Shown here one piece after another: positions 1 through 6,376 of a DNA stretch of 13,862 nt; position 1 is the stretch's first letter; every line of letters starts with the position of its first letter. The position numbers and the translations under genes are program-made. The notes under the pieces are model-generated. The model did no database searches. It saw only the letters and a list, made by a program, of their open reading frames with translations, and was not told where the DNA came from. The DNA comes from Gammaproteobacteria bacterium (GTDB lineage Bacteria; Pseudomonadota; Gammaproteobacteria; UWMA-0217): contig JALVPS010000283.1 in the NCBI GenBank assembly GCA_027031685.1, forward strand, positions 1 to 13,862, given 5' to 3'.

Positions 1-873
1 AACCCGCACAACGGCACCGCCTGCGGATCGCTCGTGGACAGCCTGGCCATCGCCCCCTATTTCGGCGGCCACGTGGGGCAGCCGGCCAACGAGGCCACGG
101 TGACCGCCTGGACGCAGCAGGCCGATGGCGGCCTGAACGCCCTGTTCAACGAGCTGCGCAATGGCGGCACCCTGCCGGACAGCGGCGGCGGCCACGGGGC
201 CATTGTCGACGCCATGGCCGGCGTGGCCGCCCACCGCCAGATCGCCACCGACTACGGCCTGCATCTGCTGGCCTACGAGGCCGGCCAGCACCTGGCGGCG
301 GTGGGCGGCGTGGCCGACAACGCCGCCGTGGTGAACCTGTTCACGGCCGCCAACCGCGACCCGCGCATGGGCCAGCTCTACACCGACTACCTGGTCGCCT
401 GGCGCGCCAACGGCGGCGAGCGGGCCGCCCTGTATCTGTCCGTGGGACCGTACGACAAGTGGGGCGCCTGGGGCCTCAAGGAGCACCAGGCCCAGGCCGG
501 CTCGCCCAAATGGGATGCGGTGCAGGCCTATCTGGATGGCAACACCTGCTGGTGGTCCGGCTGCGGCCTCGGTGGCGGGCGCGACGGTGATGGCGACGGC
601 GTGACCGACTGGCTGGACGTGTGCAGCGCGGTGGCCGACTGGCCGCAGCGCGACACCGACCGCGACGGCTACGGCAACGCCTGCGATGCCGACCTGGACA
701 ACGACGGCAGCGTGGCCACGGGCGACCTGACGCGCTTCCGCAGCGCCTTCCTCACCGCCGATGCCAACGCCGACCTGGACGGCGACGGCCACGTCAACTT
801 CGCCGATCTGGCCCGCCTGCGGGCCGGCTGGGGGCAGCCGCCCGGGCCCTCCGGACTGGCCAGCCGGCCATGA
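1..873 (+). CDS. Secreted YEAGQHL-type (glycosidase-like) protein with C-terminal dockerin-like Ca-binding module, 5' partial
   Basis: The reading frame is open from base 1, so the N-terminus lies off the left edge; 290 residues are visible. The first half carries AIAPYFGG (about residues 17-24), YEAGQHL (about 92-98), NRDPRMGQLY (about 118-127) and KWGAWGLKE (about 153-161). I recognise this pattern from uncharacterised secreted, glycosidase-like or cellulose-binding-annotated proteins; the exact activity is not established here. From about residue 195 the protein becomes Asp/Gly-rich: DGDGDGVTDWLD, then QRDTDRDGYGNACD (thrombospondin-3-like), then two EF-hand loops DLDNDGSVATGDL and DLDGDGHVNFADL, closing with the tail PPGPSGLASRP. 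This module should bind calcium and act as an extracellular anchoring or stabilising domain (inference). The stop overlaps the next start (ATGA at 870-873), so the two genes are probably translationally coupled. A short GTG start at 34 is unlikely because coding continues upstream. Confidence 0.85.
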   Translation, partial: NPHNGTACGSLVDSLAIAPYFGGHVGQPANEATVTAWTQQADGGLNALFNELRNGGTLPDSGGGHGAIVDAMAGVAAHRQIATDYGLHLLAYEAGQHLAAVGGVADNAAVVNLFTAANRDPRMGQLYTDYLVAWRANGGERAALYLSVGPYDKWGAWGLKEHQAQAGSPKWDAVQAYLDGNTCWWSGCGLGGGRDGDGDGVTDWLDVCSAVADWPQRDTDRDGYGNACDADLDNDGSVATGDLTRFRSAFLTADANADLDGDGHVNFADLARLRAGWGQPPGPSGLASRP

Positions 874-2585
874 GCCGCCGCGCCGTCCGCGCCCTGCCGG
901 CCGCCGCGCTGGTGCTGGTCGCGGCGGCGCGGGCCGACCTGGCGGCCGACATCGGCCACGCGCGCCTGGCCGCCGAGCTGGGCGGCGCCCTGCCGGACGG
1001 CAGCGGCGTGCCGGTGACCCACACCGAGGCGCGCGTGTACGTGGACCACGACGGCGACCCGTCCACCCCGGCGGTGGCCGCCTGGCTGCCGGACGTGGCG
1101 GACCCGGAGTTCGCCGGCAAGACCCTCATCGACCGCACGGGCGCCACGCCCGGCGCCTACTCGGGCCACGCCACCGCCGTGGCCCGCCTGTTCTACGGCA
1201 ACACCACCTCCATCGCCCCGGGCATCACCGCCGTGGACGCCTGGCTGGCCGACGACTGGTTGGAGGCCGGCTGCGTCAGCGCCGGGCCCGGGCAGCCCTG
1301 TGCCGACGACGGGCGCGTGGCCAATCACAGCTGGGTGGGCAGCTTCGACGACCCGGCGGTGGACAGCGACCTGCTGCGCCGCATCGACTGGCTGGCCCGG
1401 CGCGACGAGGTCATCCACTGCGCCGGACTGACCAATGGCGGCGCCAACCGGCCCCTGCTGGCCAGCGCCTTCAATGTCCTCACCGTGGGGCGCAGCGACG
1501 GCGGCCACGGCAGCGGCGGTAGCGTGGCCGTGGACGCCGACTACCCGGCCGGCCGTCCGCGCCCCGCCCTGGTCGTCCCGCAGGGGACCACCAGCGCCGC
1601 CACGCCGGTGGCCTGCGCGGCCGCCGCCCTGCTGGTGCAGGCCGGCCATCAGCACCCCGGCTGGTCCACCGACCCCGTCGCCAACCACACCACCACGCGC
1701 CGCGGCGCCCTCGTCTACAACGCCGAGCGGGCCGCCGTGGTGCGCGCCGCGCTGCAGGCCGGCGCGGCGCGGGTGGTGCCCCGCAACAGCGACGGCACGA
1801 GCCTGCTCGACTACCGCCTCGACCCGGCGCGGCAGGCCGCCAACGGCCTGGACAGCCGCTTCGGCGCCGGCCAGCTGGACGTGTCCGCCAGCTACCACAT
1901 CCTCGCCGGCGGCGAGCAGAACAGCGCCGAGGACCAGCCCGACGGGCAGATCGCCTGGCAGGGCTTCGACTACGACCCCCACTTCGGCGGCGCCAACGGC
2001 AGCAACGGCCGCGCCAGCTACCGGTTCCACACCGACGCCGCGCCGCGCCAGCTGTACGCCGCCCTGGTGTGGCCGCTGCACATCGACGGCGGCACGCCGG
2101 GGGCCTTCGACGGCCGCGCCACCCTGCACGCCCTGACGCTGCGCCTGTACGACGTGACCGGCGGCGGCGAGACCCTGGTGGCCGAGCGGGACGGCGCCGG
2201 CGACAACAGCGCCCACCTGTGGCTGCCCCTGGCGCCGGGGCGCGACTACCGGCTGCAGGTGGACACCACCGGGCCGGCCTTCGACGGGCCCTACGCCCTG
2301 GCCTGGCGCATGCCGCCCGATGCCGACCACGACGGTCTGGACGACGACCGTGACAACTGCCCGCGGTGCGCCAACCCGCCGCAGCGCGACAGCGATGGCG
2401 ACGGTTTCGGCAACCGCTGCGACGCCGACCTGGACCAGAGCGGGCGGGTCAACTTCGCCGACCTGTCCCTGCTGCGCGCCCGCTGGGGCGGCGCCGACCC
2501 CGACGCCGACCTGGACGGCGACGGCGTGGTGGGCGCCTCGGACCTGGACCTGCTGCGGCAGGACTTCCTGCAGCCGTCCGGCTGA
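870..2585 (+). CDS. Divergent subtilase-like (S8-type) secreted protein with dockerin-like C-terminus
   Basis: 571 residues from the ATG that overlaps the preceding stop; a longer frame upstream only shadows the previous gene. Residues 1-22 look like a signal peptide (MSRR, then a hydrophobic stretch ending AARA). The central part resembles a peptidase S8 fold: SGHATAVA (His100) in place of HGTHVA, CAGLTNGG (Asn189) in the oxyanion-like position, and GTTSAATPVA (Ser242) in place of GTSMAAPHVA. The usual DTG/DSG aspartate motif is not seen; YVDHDGD (Asp59) is the best candidate. This is therefore an uncharacterised divergent subtilase branch, and activity is uncertain. Residues from about 290 to 480 look like a beta-rich C-terminal domain. 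From about 484 the module DADHDGLDDDRDNC, QRDSDGDGFGNRCD and two EF-hand loops follows. The EF-hand halves are in the opposite order to the neighbours, and the protein ends FLQPSG without the PPGP tail. Confidence 0.88.
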   Translation: MSRRAVRALPAAALVLVAAARADLAADIGHARLAAELGGALPDGSGVPVTHTEARVYVDHDGDPSTPAVAAWLPDVADPEFAGKTLIDRTGATPGAYSGHATAVARLFYGNTTSIAPGITAVDAWLADDWLEAGCVSAGPGQPCADDGRVANHSWVGSFDDPAVDSDLLRRIDWLARRDEVIHCAGLTNGGANRPLLASAFNVLTVGRSDGGHGSGGSVAVDADYPAGRPRPALVVPQGTTSAATPVACAAAALLVQAGHQHPGWSTDPVANHTTTRRGALVYNAERAAVVRAALQAGAARVVPRNSDGTSLLDYRLDPARQAANGLDSRFGAGQLDVSASYHILAGGEQNSAEDQPDGQIAWQGFDYDPHFGGANGSNGRASYRFHTDAAPRQLYAALVWPLHIDGGTPGAFDGRATLHALTLRLYDVTGGGETLVAERDGAGDNSAHLWLPLAPGRDYRLQVDTTGPAFDGPYALAWRMPPDADHDGLDDDRDNCPRCANPPQRDSDGDGFGNRCDADLDQSGRVNFADLSLLRARWGGADPDADLDGDGVVGASDLDLLRQDFLQPSG

Positions 2586-2612
2586 GCCCCTGGCGGCGGC
2601 CGCCGGCGCTGC

Positions 2613-2618
2613 TACCTT
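2613..2618 (+). promoter_or_regulatory. Candidate extended -10 box for the sugar dehydrogenase gene
   Basis: TGCTACCTT (2610-2618) gives an extended -10 (TG, one base, then TAnnnT) 36 nt before the ATG at 2649. A CTGGCG at 2590-2595 sits 17 bases upstream as a poor -35. The same TGCTAnnnT arrangement occurs before four other genes in the window, which is the main support. A clear Shine-Dalgarno, GGAGG at 2639-2643, lies 5 nt before the start. Confidence 0.4.
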
Positions 2619-2648
2619 CAGGGCAGACGCTTCACGCCGGAGGCCGCC

Positions 2649-3821
2649 ATGCGCCATCTGCTGCCCCTGCTCCTCGCCCTGCTGGCTGCTGCATACGCCA
2701 GCCCCGCCCCGGCGGTGCCCGCCGAGGACGGCTACACGCTGGAGGACGCCTATCCCGGCCGTCGCTTCACCTTGGCCACGGGCGTGTACGCCGCGCCGGG
2801 CGACGCACGCCACCTGTACGTGCTGGAGCGGGCCGGGCGCGTGTTGCGCTTCGCACGGGACGGAAGCGGACCGCCCGAGGTGGTGCTAGACCTGCGCGCG
2901 GCGGTGGACAGCCGCGCCCCGGAGGCCGGCCTGCTGGGCCTGGCCTTCGACCCGGACTGGCCGCGCATGCCACGGGTGTGGCTGTCCTACACCGCACCCG
3001 GCCGCGACGGGGCGGCGCTGGAGACGCGCCTGGTGCGCATGGAGAGCGGCGACGGCGGCCGCCACTTCGACCTGGCCAGCGCGCGCCTCGTGCTGCGCCT
3101 GGACCAGCCCTGGGCCAACCACAACGGCGGGCGCATCGCCTTCGGCCCGGATGGCTACCTCTACTTCGGCCTGGGCGACGGTGGCGCCGGCGGCGACCCG
3201 CAGGGCAATGCCCAGCGGCTGGACACCTGGCTGGGCAAGCTGCTGCGCCTGGACGTGCGCGGCGCTGCGCCCTATGCCGTGCCGCCCGACAACCCGTTTG
3301 CGGGACAGGCCGGCGCGCGCCCGGAGATCTGGGCCTTGGGCCTGCGCAACCCCTGGGGCTGGGGTTTCGATCGCTCCACGGGGGCCCTGTGGCTGGGCGA
3401 TGTGGGGCAGGACCGCTGGGAGGAGATCGACCGCATCGAGCGCGGCGGCAACTACGGCTGGAACCATCGCGAGGGGCGGCACTGCTTCAGGCCGCGCTTC
3501 GCCTGCCGCCGGCACGGGCTGATCGACCCGCTGGCCGAGTACGGCCACACGGGCGGGCGCTGCTCGGTGACCGGCGGCCACGTGTACCGCGGGCCGCGCC
3601 TGACGGCCCTGCGCGGCTGGTACGTGTACGGCGACTTCTGCAGCGGTGAGCTGTGGGCGCTGGACGCCGTCCGGCCGGGCCAGCCGCGGCGCCTGGGCGA
3701 CACCGGCGTGGCCATCGCCGCCTTCGGCGAGGATGTGGACGGCGAGCTGCTGGTGGTGGAGTACGCCGGCCGCGGGCGGCTGCTGCGGCTGGCCCCGGCC
3801 GCCCGGGTGGGCGAACCGTGA
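2649..3821 (+). CDS. PQQ-dependent soluble aldose/sugar dehydrogenase (GSDH family), exported
   Basis: 390 residues, the usual length for the family. Residues 1-23 are a signal peptide (MRHLLPLLLALLAAAYASPA), so the enzyme should act in the periplasm. The rest is the six-bladed glucose/sorbosone dehydrogenase propeller: GLLGLAFDPDW (about 95-105), NHNGGRIAFGPDGYLYFGLGDG with His158 as the likely catalytic base, LGKLLRLDV, PEIWALGLRNPWGWGFD, and GDVGQDRWEEIDRIERGGNYGW. Family members such as E. coli YliI oxidise aldose sugars with PQQ as cofactor and pass electrons to the respiratory chain; the substrate here is unknown. No PQQ biosynthesis genes are in the window. Unlike its three neighbours it has no dockerin-like tail. 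The start is fixed by GGAGG 5 nt upstream and by the signal peptide. Confidence 0.92.
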   Translation: MRHLLPLLLALLAAAYASPAPAVPAEDGYTLEDAYPGRRFTLATGVYAAPGDARHLYVLERAGRVLRFARDGSGPPEVVLDLRAAVDSRAPEAGLLGLAFDPDWPRMPRVWLSYTAPGRDGAALETRLVRMESGDGGRHFDLASARLVLRLDQPWANHNGGRIAFGPDGYLYFGLGDGGAGGDPQGNAQRLDTWLGKLLRLDVRGAAPYAVPPDNPFAGQAGARPEIWALGLRNPWGWGFDRSTGALWLGDVGQDRWEEIDRIERGGNYGWNHREGRHCFRPRFACRRHGLIDPLAEYGHTGGRCSVTGGHVYRGPRLTALRGWYVYGDFCSGELWALDAVRPGQPRRLGDTGVAIAAFGEDVDGELLVVEYAGRGRLLRLAPAARVGEP

Positions 3822-3868
3822 CGGCGGTCGCGTCGCGTCGCGCTTGCGGCCACCGCACGGCGGGCCAT

Positions 3869-3877
3869 TGCTACACT
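3869..3877 (+). promoter_or_regulatory. Candidate extended -10 box for the subtilisin gene
   Basis: TGCTACACT is an extended -10 (TG, C, TACACT) with its first TA 39 nt before the ATG at 3911. No good -35 is found at 16-18 bases; TTGCGG at 3844-3849 is 22 bases away, too far. The 89-base gap after the dehydrogenase gene and this box suggest that the protease has its own promoter. Confidence 0.4.
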
Positions 3878-3910
3878 GTGTCCAGTCCCACGTTTCCGGT
3901 TGGAGCCGCC

Positions 3911-5569
3911 ATGCGTCCCCTGCGCCTCCTCCTGTCGATCCTGTTCCTCGGCCTGACCGGCAGCGCCCTGGGCGCCGGTCCGCCGCCCGGCCTGCTGCAC
4001 CAGGCCACCCAGACCGGCAGCGTGCGCGTCATCGTGACCCTGCGCCTGCCGACGCGCCCCGAGGGCCAGCTCGGGCCGGCCGACGCCGCCCGCCAGCAGG
4101 AATCCATCGCCGCCCTGCAGGGCACCGTCCTGGCCGCCCTGCAGGGCGTGCGTGCCCGCGCCGTGCGCCGCTTCCGCCACATCCCCTACCTGGCCCTGGA
4201 GACCGACGCCGCCGGTCTGGACCGGCTGGCCCACAGCCCTTGGGTGGCGGCGTTGTGGGCGGACCCTCTGGCCCGCCCCCTGCTGGCCGAGAGCGCGCTC
4301 CTCGTCGGCGGTGTCGCCATGGCCCTGGCCGGCCACGATGGTGGCGGTCAGGCGGTGGCCGTGCTGGACACCGGCGTGGATGCCAGCCATTCCTTCCTGG
4401 CCGGCAAGGTGGTGGCCGAGGCCTGTTACTCCACGCGCTCCGCGGCCTATGCTTCCAGCACCCTGTGTCCGGATGGCACGGAGACCTCCACCGCGCCTGG
4501 CGCCGGCGTCAACTGCAGTGGCATGGGCGGCTGTGACCACGGCACCCACGTGGCCGGCATCGCCGTGGGGCGCGACCCGGGCGGGCTGGGCTTCCACGGC
4601 GTCGCGCCCGGCGCCAGCCTCATCCCCATCCAGGTCTTCTCCCGCTTCGATTCGTCCTCGCTGTGCTCTCCCGGCCCCACGCCCTGCATCCTCAGCTGGG
4701 GCTCCGACCAGCTGGCGGCCCTGGAACACGTCTATGACCTGCGCAACAGCCTCACCATCGCCGCCGTCAACATGAGCCTGGGCGGTGGGCGATACAGTGC
4801 CTTCTGTGATGACAACCTCGGCCCCCTCAAGGCGGCCATCGACAACCTGCGCTCGGTGGGCATCGCCACCGTCATCGCCAGCGGCAACGACGGCGCCACT
4901 GGCCAGCTCTCCGCGCCGGCCTGCATCTCCAGCGCCATCAGCGTGGGCGCCAGTTGCGACGCGGGCGGCGGCTACTGCCCGGGCGGGGTGGACACCATCG
5001 CCGGTTACTCCAACGTGGCCTCCTTCCTGTCCCTGCTGGCGCCCGGCTCGCTGATCCAGTCCTCCGTGCCCGGCGGCGCCTACGCCAGCTCCAACGGCAC
5101 CTCCATGGCCGCGCCTCACGTGGCTGGCGCCTGGGCCCTGCTGCGCCAGCGCTCGCCGGCCATCGGCGTGGACACCGCCCTGCGCCTGCTGCGCGACACC
5201 GCCCACCCCGTCGACGACACCCGTAGCGGCGGCAGCCTCACCGGCCTGCCGCGCATCGACCTCGCCAACCTGCTGCGCCAGGACCCCGACCACGACGACC
5301 TGGCCGCCGTATCCGACAACTGCGCCCTGGAAACCAACCCCGACCAGCGCGACAGCAACGGCGACGGCTTCGGCAACCTGTGCGACCCGGACCTCGACAA
5401 CGACGGTGACGTGGACGGCGCCGACCTCACCCAGTTCCGCACCGCCTTTCTCGGCAGCAGCGCCGATCCCGATTTCGACGGTGATGGCCGCGTCAACTTC
5501 GCCGACCTCTCCCGCCTGCGCAAATACTTCGGTGGCCCGCCCGGGCCGGCCCACAGCGCTTTGCCCTGA
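3911..5569 (+). CDS. Secreted subtilisin-family serine protease (S8) with propeptide and dockerin-like C-terminus
   Basis: 552 residues. A signal peptide covers residues 1-22 (MRPLRLLLSILFLGLTGSA). Residues about 35-125 resemble an I9-type propeptide (VRVIVTLRLP, then YLALETDAAGLDRL and VAALWAD). The catalytic domain has every hallmark: AVLDTGVD (Asp153), HGTHVAGIA (His210), ASGND (oxyanion Asn326) and GTSMAAPHVAG (Ser398). Several cysteine pairs (CDHGTH, CSPGPTPC, CDAGGGYC) suggest disulfides in the mature exported enzyme. From about residue 458 it carries the same module as its neighbours: DPDHDDLAAVSDNC, QRDSNGDGFGNLCD, DLDNDGDVDGADL, DFDGDGRVNFADL, and the tail PPGPAHSALP. The ATG is chosen because it begins the signal peptide and lies 39 nt after a -10-like box; upstream codons in frame overlap the dehydrogenase gene. 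It probably degrades extracellular protein; substrate unknown. Confidence 0.95.
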   Translation: MRPLRLLLSILFLGLTGSALGAGPPPGLLHQATQTGSVRVIVTLRLPTRPEGQLGPADAARQQESIAALQGTVLAALQGVRARAVRRFRHIPYLALETDAAGLDRLAHSPWVAALWADPLARPLLAESALLVGGVAMALAGHDGGGQAVAVLDTGVDASHSFLAGKVVAEACYSTRSAAYASSTLCPDGTETSTAPGAGVNCSGMGGCDHGTHVAGIAVGRDPGGLGFHGVAPGASLIPIQVFSRFDSSSLCSPGPTPCILSWGSDQLAALEHVYDLRNSLTIAAVNMSLGGGRYSAFCDDNLGPLKAAIDNLRSVGIATVIASGNDGATGQLSAPACISSAISVGASCDAGGGYCPGGVDTIAGYSNVASFLSLLAPGSLIQSSVPGGAYASSNGTSMAAPHVAGAWALLRQRSPAIGVDTALRLLRDTAHPVDDTRSGGSLTGLPRIDLANLLRQDPDHDDLAAVSDNCALETNPDQRDSNGDGFGNLCDPDLDNDGDVDGADLTQFRTAFLGSSADPDFDGDGRVNFADLSRLRKYFGGPPGPAHSALP

Positions 5570-5581
5570 ACGGGGGGCGTC

Positions 5582-5611
5582 GCCGGGTCCGCTGTGCTTG
5601 ACCCGGCCTAC
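5582..5611 (-). repeat. REP element (inverse orientation), upstream of RAYT
   Basis: Arms GCCGGGTC (5582-5589) and GACCCGGC (5600-5607) form a perfect 8-bp stem with a 10-nt loop CGCTGTGCTT, followed by CTAC (5608-5611), the complement of the GTAG signature. It is an inverted copy of the REP at 5626 with a different but compensating stem sequence. It lies 12 bases after the protease stop and could also protect or end that transcript. Confidence 0.85.
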
Positions 5612-5625
5612 CCGGGGCGAGGATC

Positions 5626-5655
5626 GTAGGCCCGATCAAGCGCAGCGGATCGGGC
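5626..5655 (+). repeat. REP element, GTAG type, upstream of RAYT
   Basis: GTAG (5626-5629), then arms GCCCGATC (5630-5637) and GATCGGGC (5648-5655) around the 10-nt loop AAGCGCAGCG. Signature tetranucleotide plus imperfectly conserved hairpin is the established REP architecture recognised by RAYT enzymes. Together with the inverse copy at 5582 it makes a BIME; the 14-base linker (5612-5625) matches the linker at 6275-6288 at 12 of 14 positions. Confidence 0.88.
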
Positions 5656-5683
5656 AAAGAGGCTTGTTGGGCGAGACACGACG

Positions 5684-6190
5684 GTGAGCAATTTCAAACG
5701 GCTCTACCTCGATGGCGGCTGCTATTTCTTCACCGTGGTTACTCACAAGCGTCGCCGTTGGCTCACGACGCCCGAGGCGCGGCATCGCCTGCGTGAAGCG
5801 ATGACGCGTGTGCGCGTGCGTTATCCCCTGATCGTTGATGCCATTGTCCTTTTGCCGGATCACCTGCACTGCATCTGGCGGCTGCCGGAAGGTGACAGCG
5901 ACTTTTCGACCCGCTGGCGGTTGATAAAGCACTTTGTGTCGACAGGACCGACGCTCCGCGCACAGGCCCCGTTGTGGCAGCCGCGTTTCTGGGAGCATGC
6001 GATCCGCAATGAGGACGACTGGCGAAGGCATATGGATTACATCCATTTCAACCCGGTCAAGCATGGGTTGGCCGAACGCCCCGGGGACTGGCCGTACAGT
6101 TCGTTCACCCGGGCGGTGGAAAAGGGGCTGTACGAACCCGGGTGGGGCTGCCAGGTGCCAATATCGTTGCGGGAAATGAATTTGGAGTAG
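5684..6190 (+). CDS. REP-associated tyrosine transposase (RAYT, IS200-like Y1 family)
   Basis: 168 residues, typical for a RAYT. It starts at GTG with the family-typical N-terminus MSNFKRLYLDGGCYFFTVV. The HUH nickase motif is DHLHCIW (His60, His62) and the catalytic tyrosine is Tyr119 in MDYIHFNPVKHGL; LPDHLH, FWEHAIRNEDD and WPYSSF are also family motifs. RAYTs nick single-stranded REP hairpins next to the GTAG tetranucleotide and are thought to spread REP/BIME sequences; they are normally single-copy and not classically mobile. Here the gene lies between two direct REP copies (5626 and 6187). Its stop TAG is part of the GTAG of the downstream REP. GC is clearly lower than the neighbours (34 of 60 at 5701-5760) and rare codons such as ATA occur, pointing to separate ancestry. 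No strong ribosome site precedes the GTG. Confidence 0.95.
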   Translation: MSNFKRLYLDGGCYFFTVVTHKRRRWLTTPEARHRLREAMTRVRVRYPLIVDAIVLLPDHLHCIWRLPEGDSDFSTRWRLIKHFVSTGPTLRAQAPLWQPRFWEHAIRNEDDWRRHMDYIHFNPVKHGLAERPGDWPYSSFTRAVEKGLYEPGWGCQVPISLREMNLE

Positions 6191-6216
6191 GCCCGATCAA
6201 GCGGAGCGGATCGGGC
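6187..6216 (+). repeat. REP element overlapping the RAYT stop codon
   Basis: GTAG (6187-6190) contains the RAYT stop TAG. Arms GCCCGATC (6191-6198) and GATCGGGC (6209-6216) enclose the 10-nt loop AAGCGGAGCG. It is in the same orientation as the REP at 5626 and identical to it except for one loop base. Confidence 0.9.
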
Positions 6217-6244
6217 AAGGGGGTGGCATCGAGGCGAGGTTAAT

Positions 6245-6274
6245 GCCGGTTCCGCTGCGCTTGAACCGGCCTAC
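6245..6274 (-). repeat. Inverse REP element
   Basis: Arms GCCGGTTC (6245-6252) and GAACCGGC (6263-6270), loop CGCTGCGCTT, then CTAC (6271-6274). The stem differs from the other copies but stays perfectly paired, so structure is conserved through compensating changes. With the REP at 6187 it forms a BIME; the spacer is 28 bases. Confidence 0.88.
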
Positions 6275-6288
6275 CGGGGGCGTGGATC

Positions 6289-6318
6289 GTAGGCCTGATC
6301 AAGCGGAGCGGATCGGGC
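6289..6318 (+). repeat. REP element, second BIME
   Basis: GTAG (6289-6292), arms GCCTGATC (6293-6300) and GATCGGGC (6311-6318), loop AAGCGGAGCG. One stem position is a G-T wobble. The following 28-base spacer (6319-6346) matches 6217-6244 at 26 of 28 positions, so the BIME has been tandemly duplicated with a period of 102 bases. Confidence 0.88.
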
Positions 6319-6346
6319 AAGGGGGTGGCATTGAGGCGAGGTTGAT

Positions 6347-6376
6347 GCCGGGCCCGCTGCGCCAACCCCGGCCTAC
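6347..6376 (-). repeat. Inverse REP element, degenerate, overlapping the DUF349 stop codon
   Basis: Left arm GCCGGG (6347-6352) pairs with CCCGGC (6367-6372); the inner two pairs of the stem are lost and the loop is altered, so this copy is decayed. CTAC (6373-6376) remains, and its CTA (6373-6375) is the TAG stop of the minus-strand DUF349 gene. It lies between convergent genes, and the hairpin group may act as the shared transcript end. Confidence 0.75.

Noticed and set aside
583..2585. True cellulosome
   Set aside because: The tails resemble dockerins and TSP3 repeats, but there is no cohesin or scaffoldin in the window and such modules are widespread outside cellulosome producers.
669..2813. 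Open frame of 714 codons on the minus strand
   Set aside because: Gly/Ala/Val-rich shadow of the subtilase-like gene and its neighbours, without domain or ribosome site.
3822..3868. Terminator hairpin between the dehydrogenase and protease genes
   Set aside because: GCGGT and ACCGC can pair weakly across CGCGTCGCG repeats, but there is no T tract and the stem is short.
3452..5554. Open frame of 700 codons on the minus strand
   Set aside because: Antisense of the dehydrogenase end and the whole subtilisin gene, which has a full catalytic triad on the + strand.
5582..6376. CRISPR-like repeat array
   Set aside because: Repeats alternate orientation, carry GTAG tetranucleotides, have near-identical spacers and flank a RAYT gene; this is a REP/BIME array. 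No cas genes are present.
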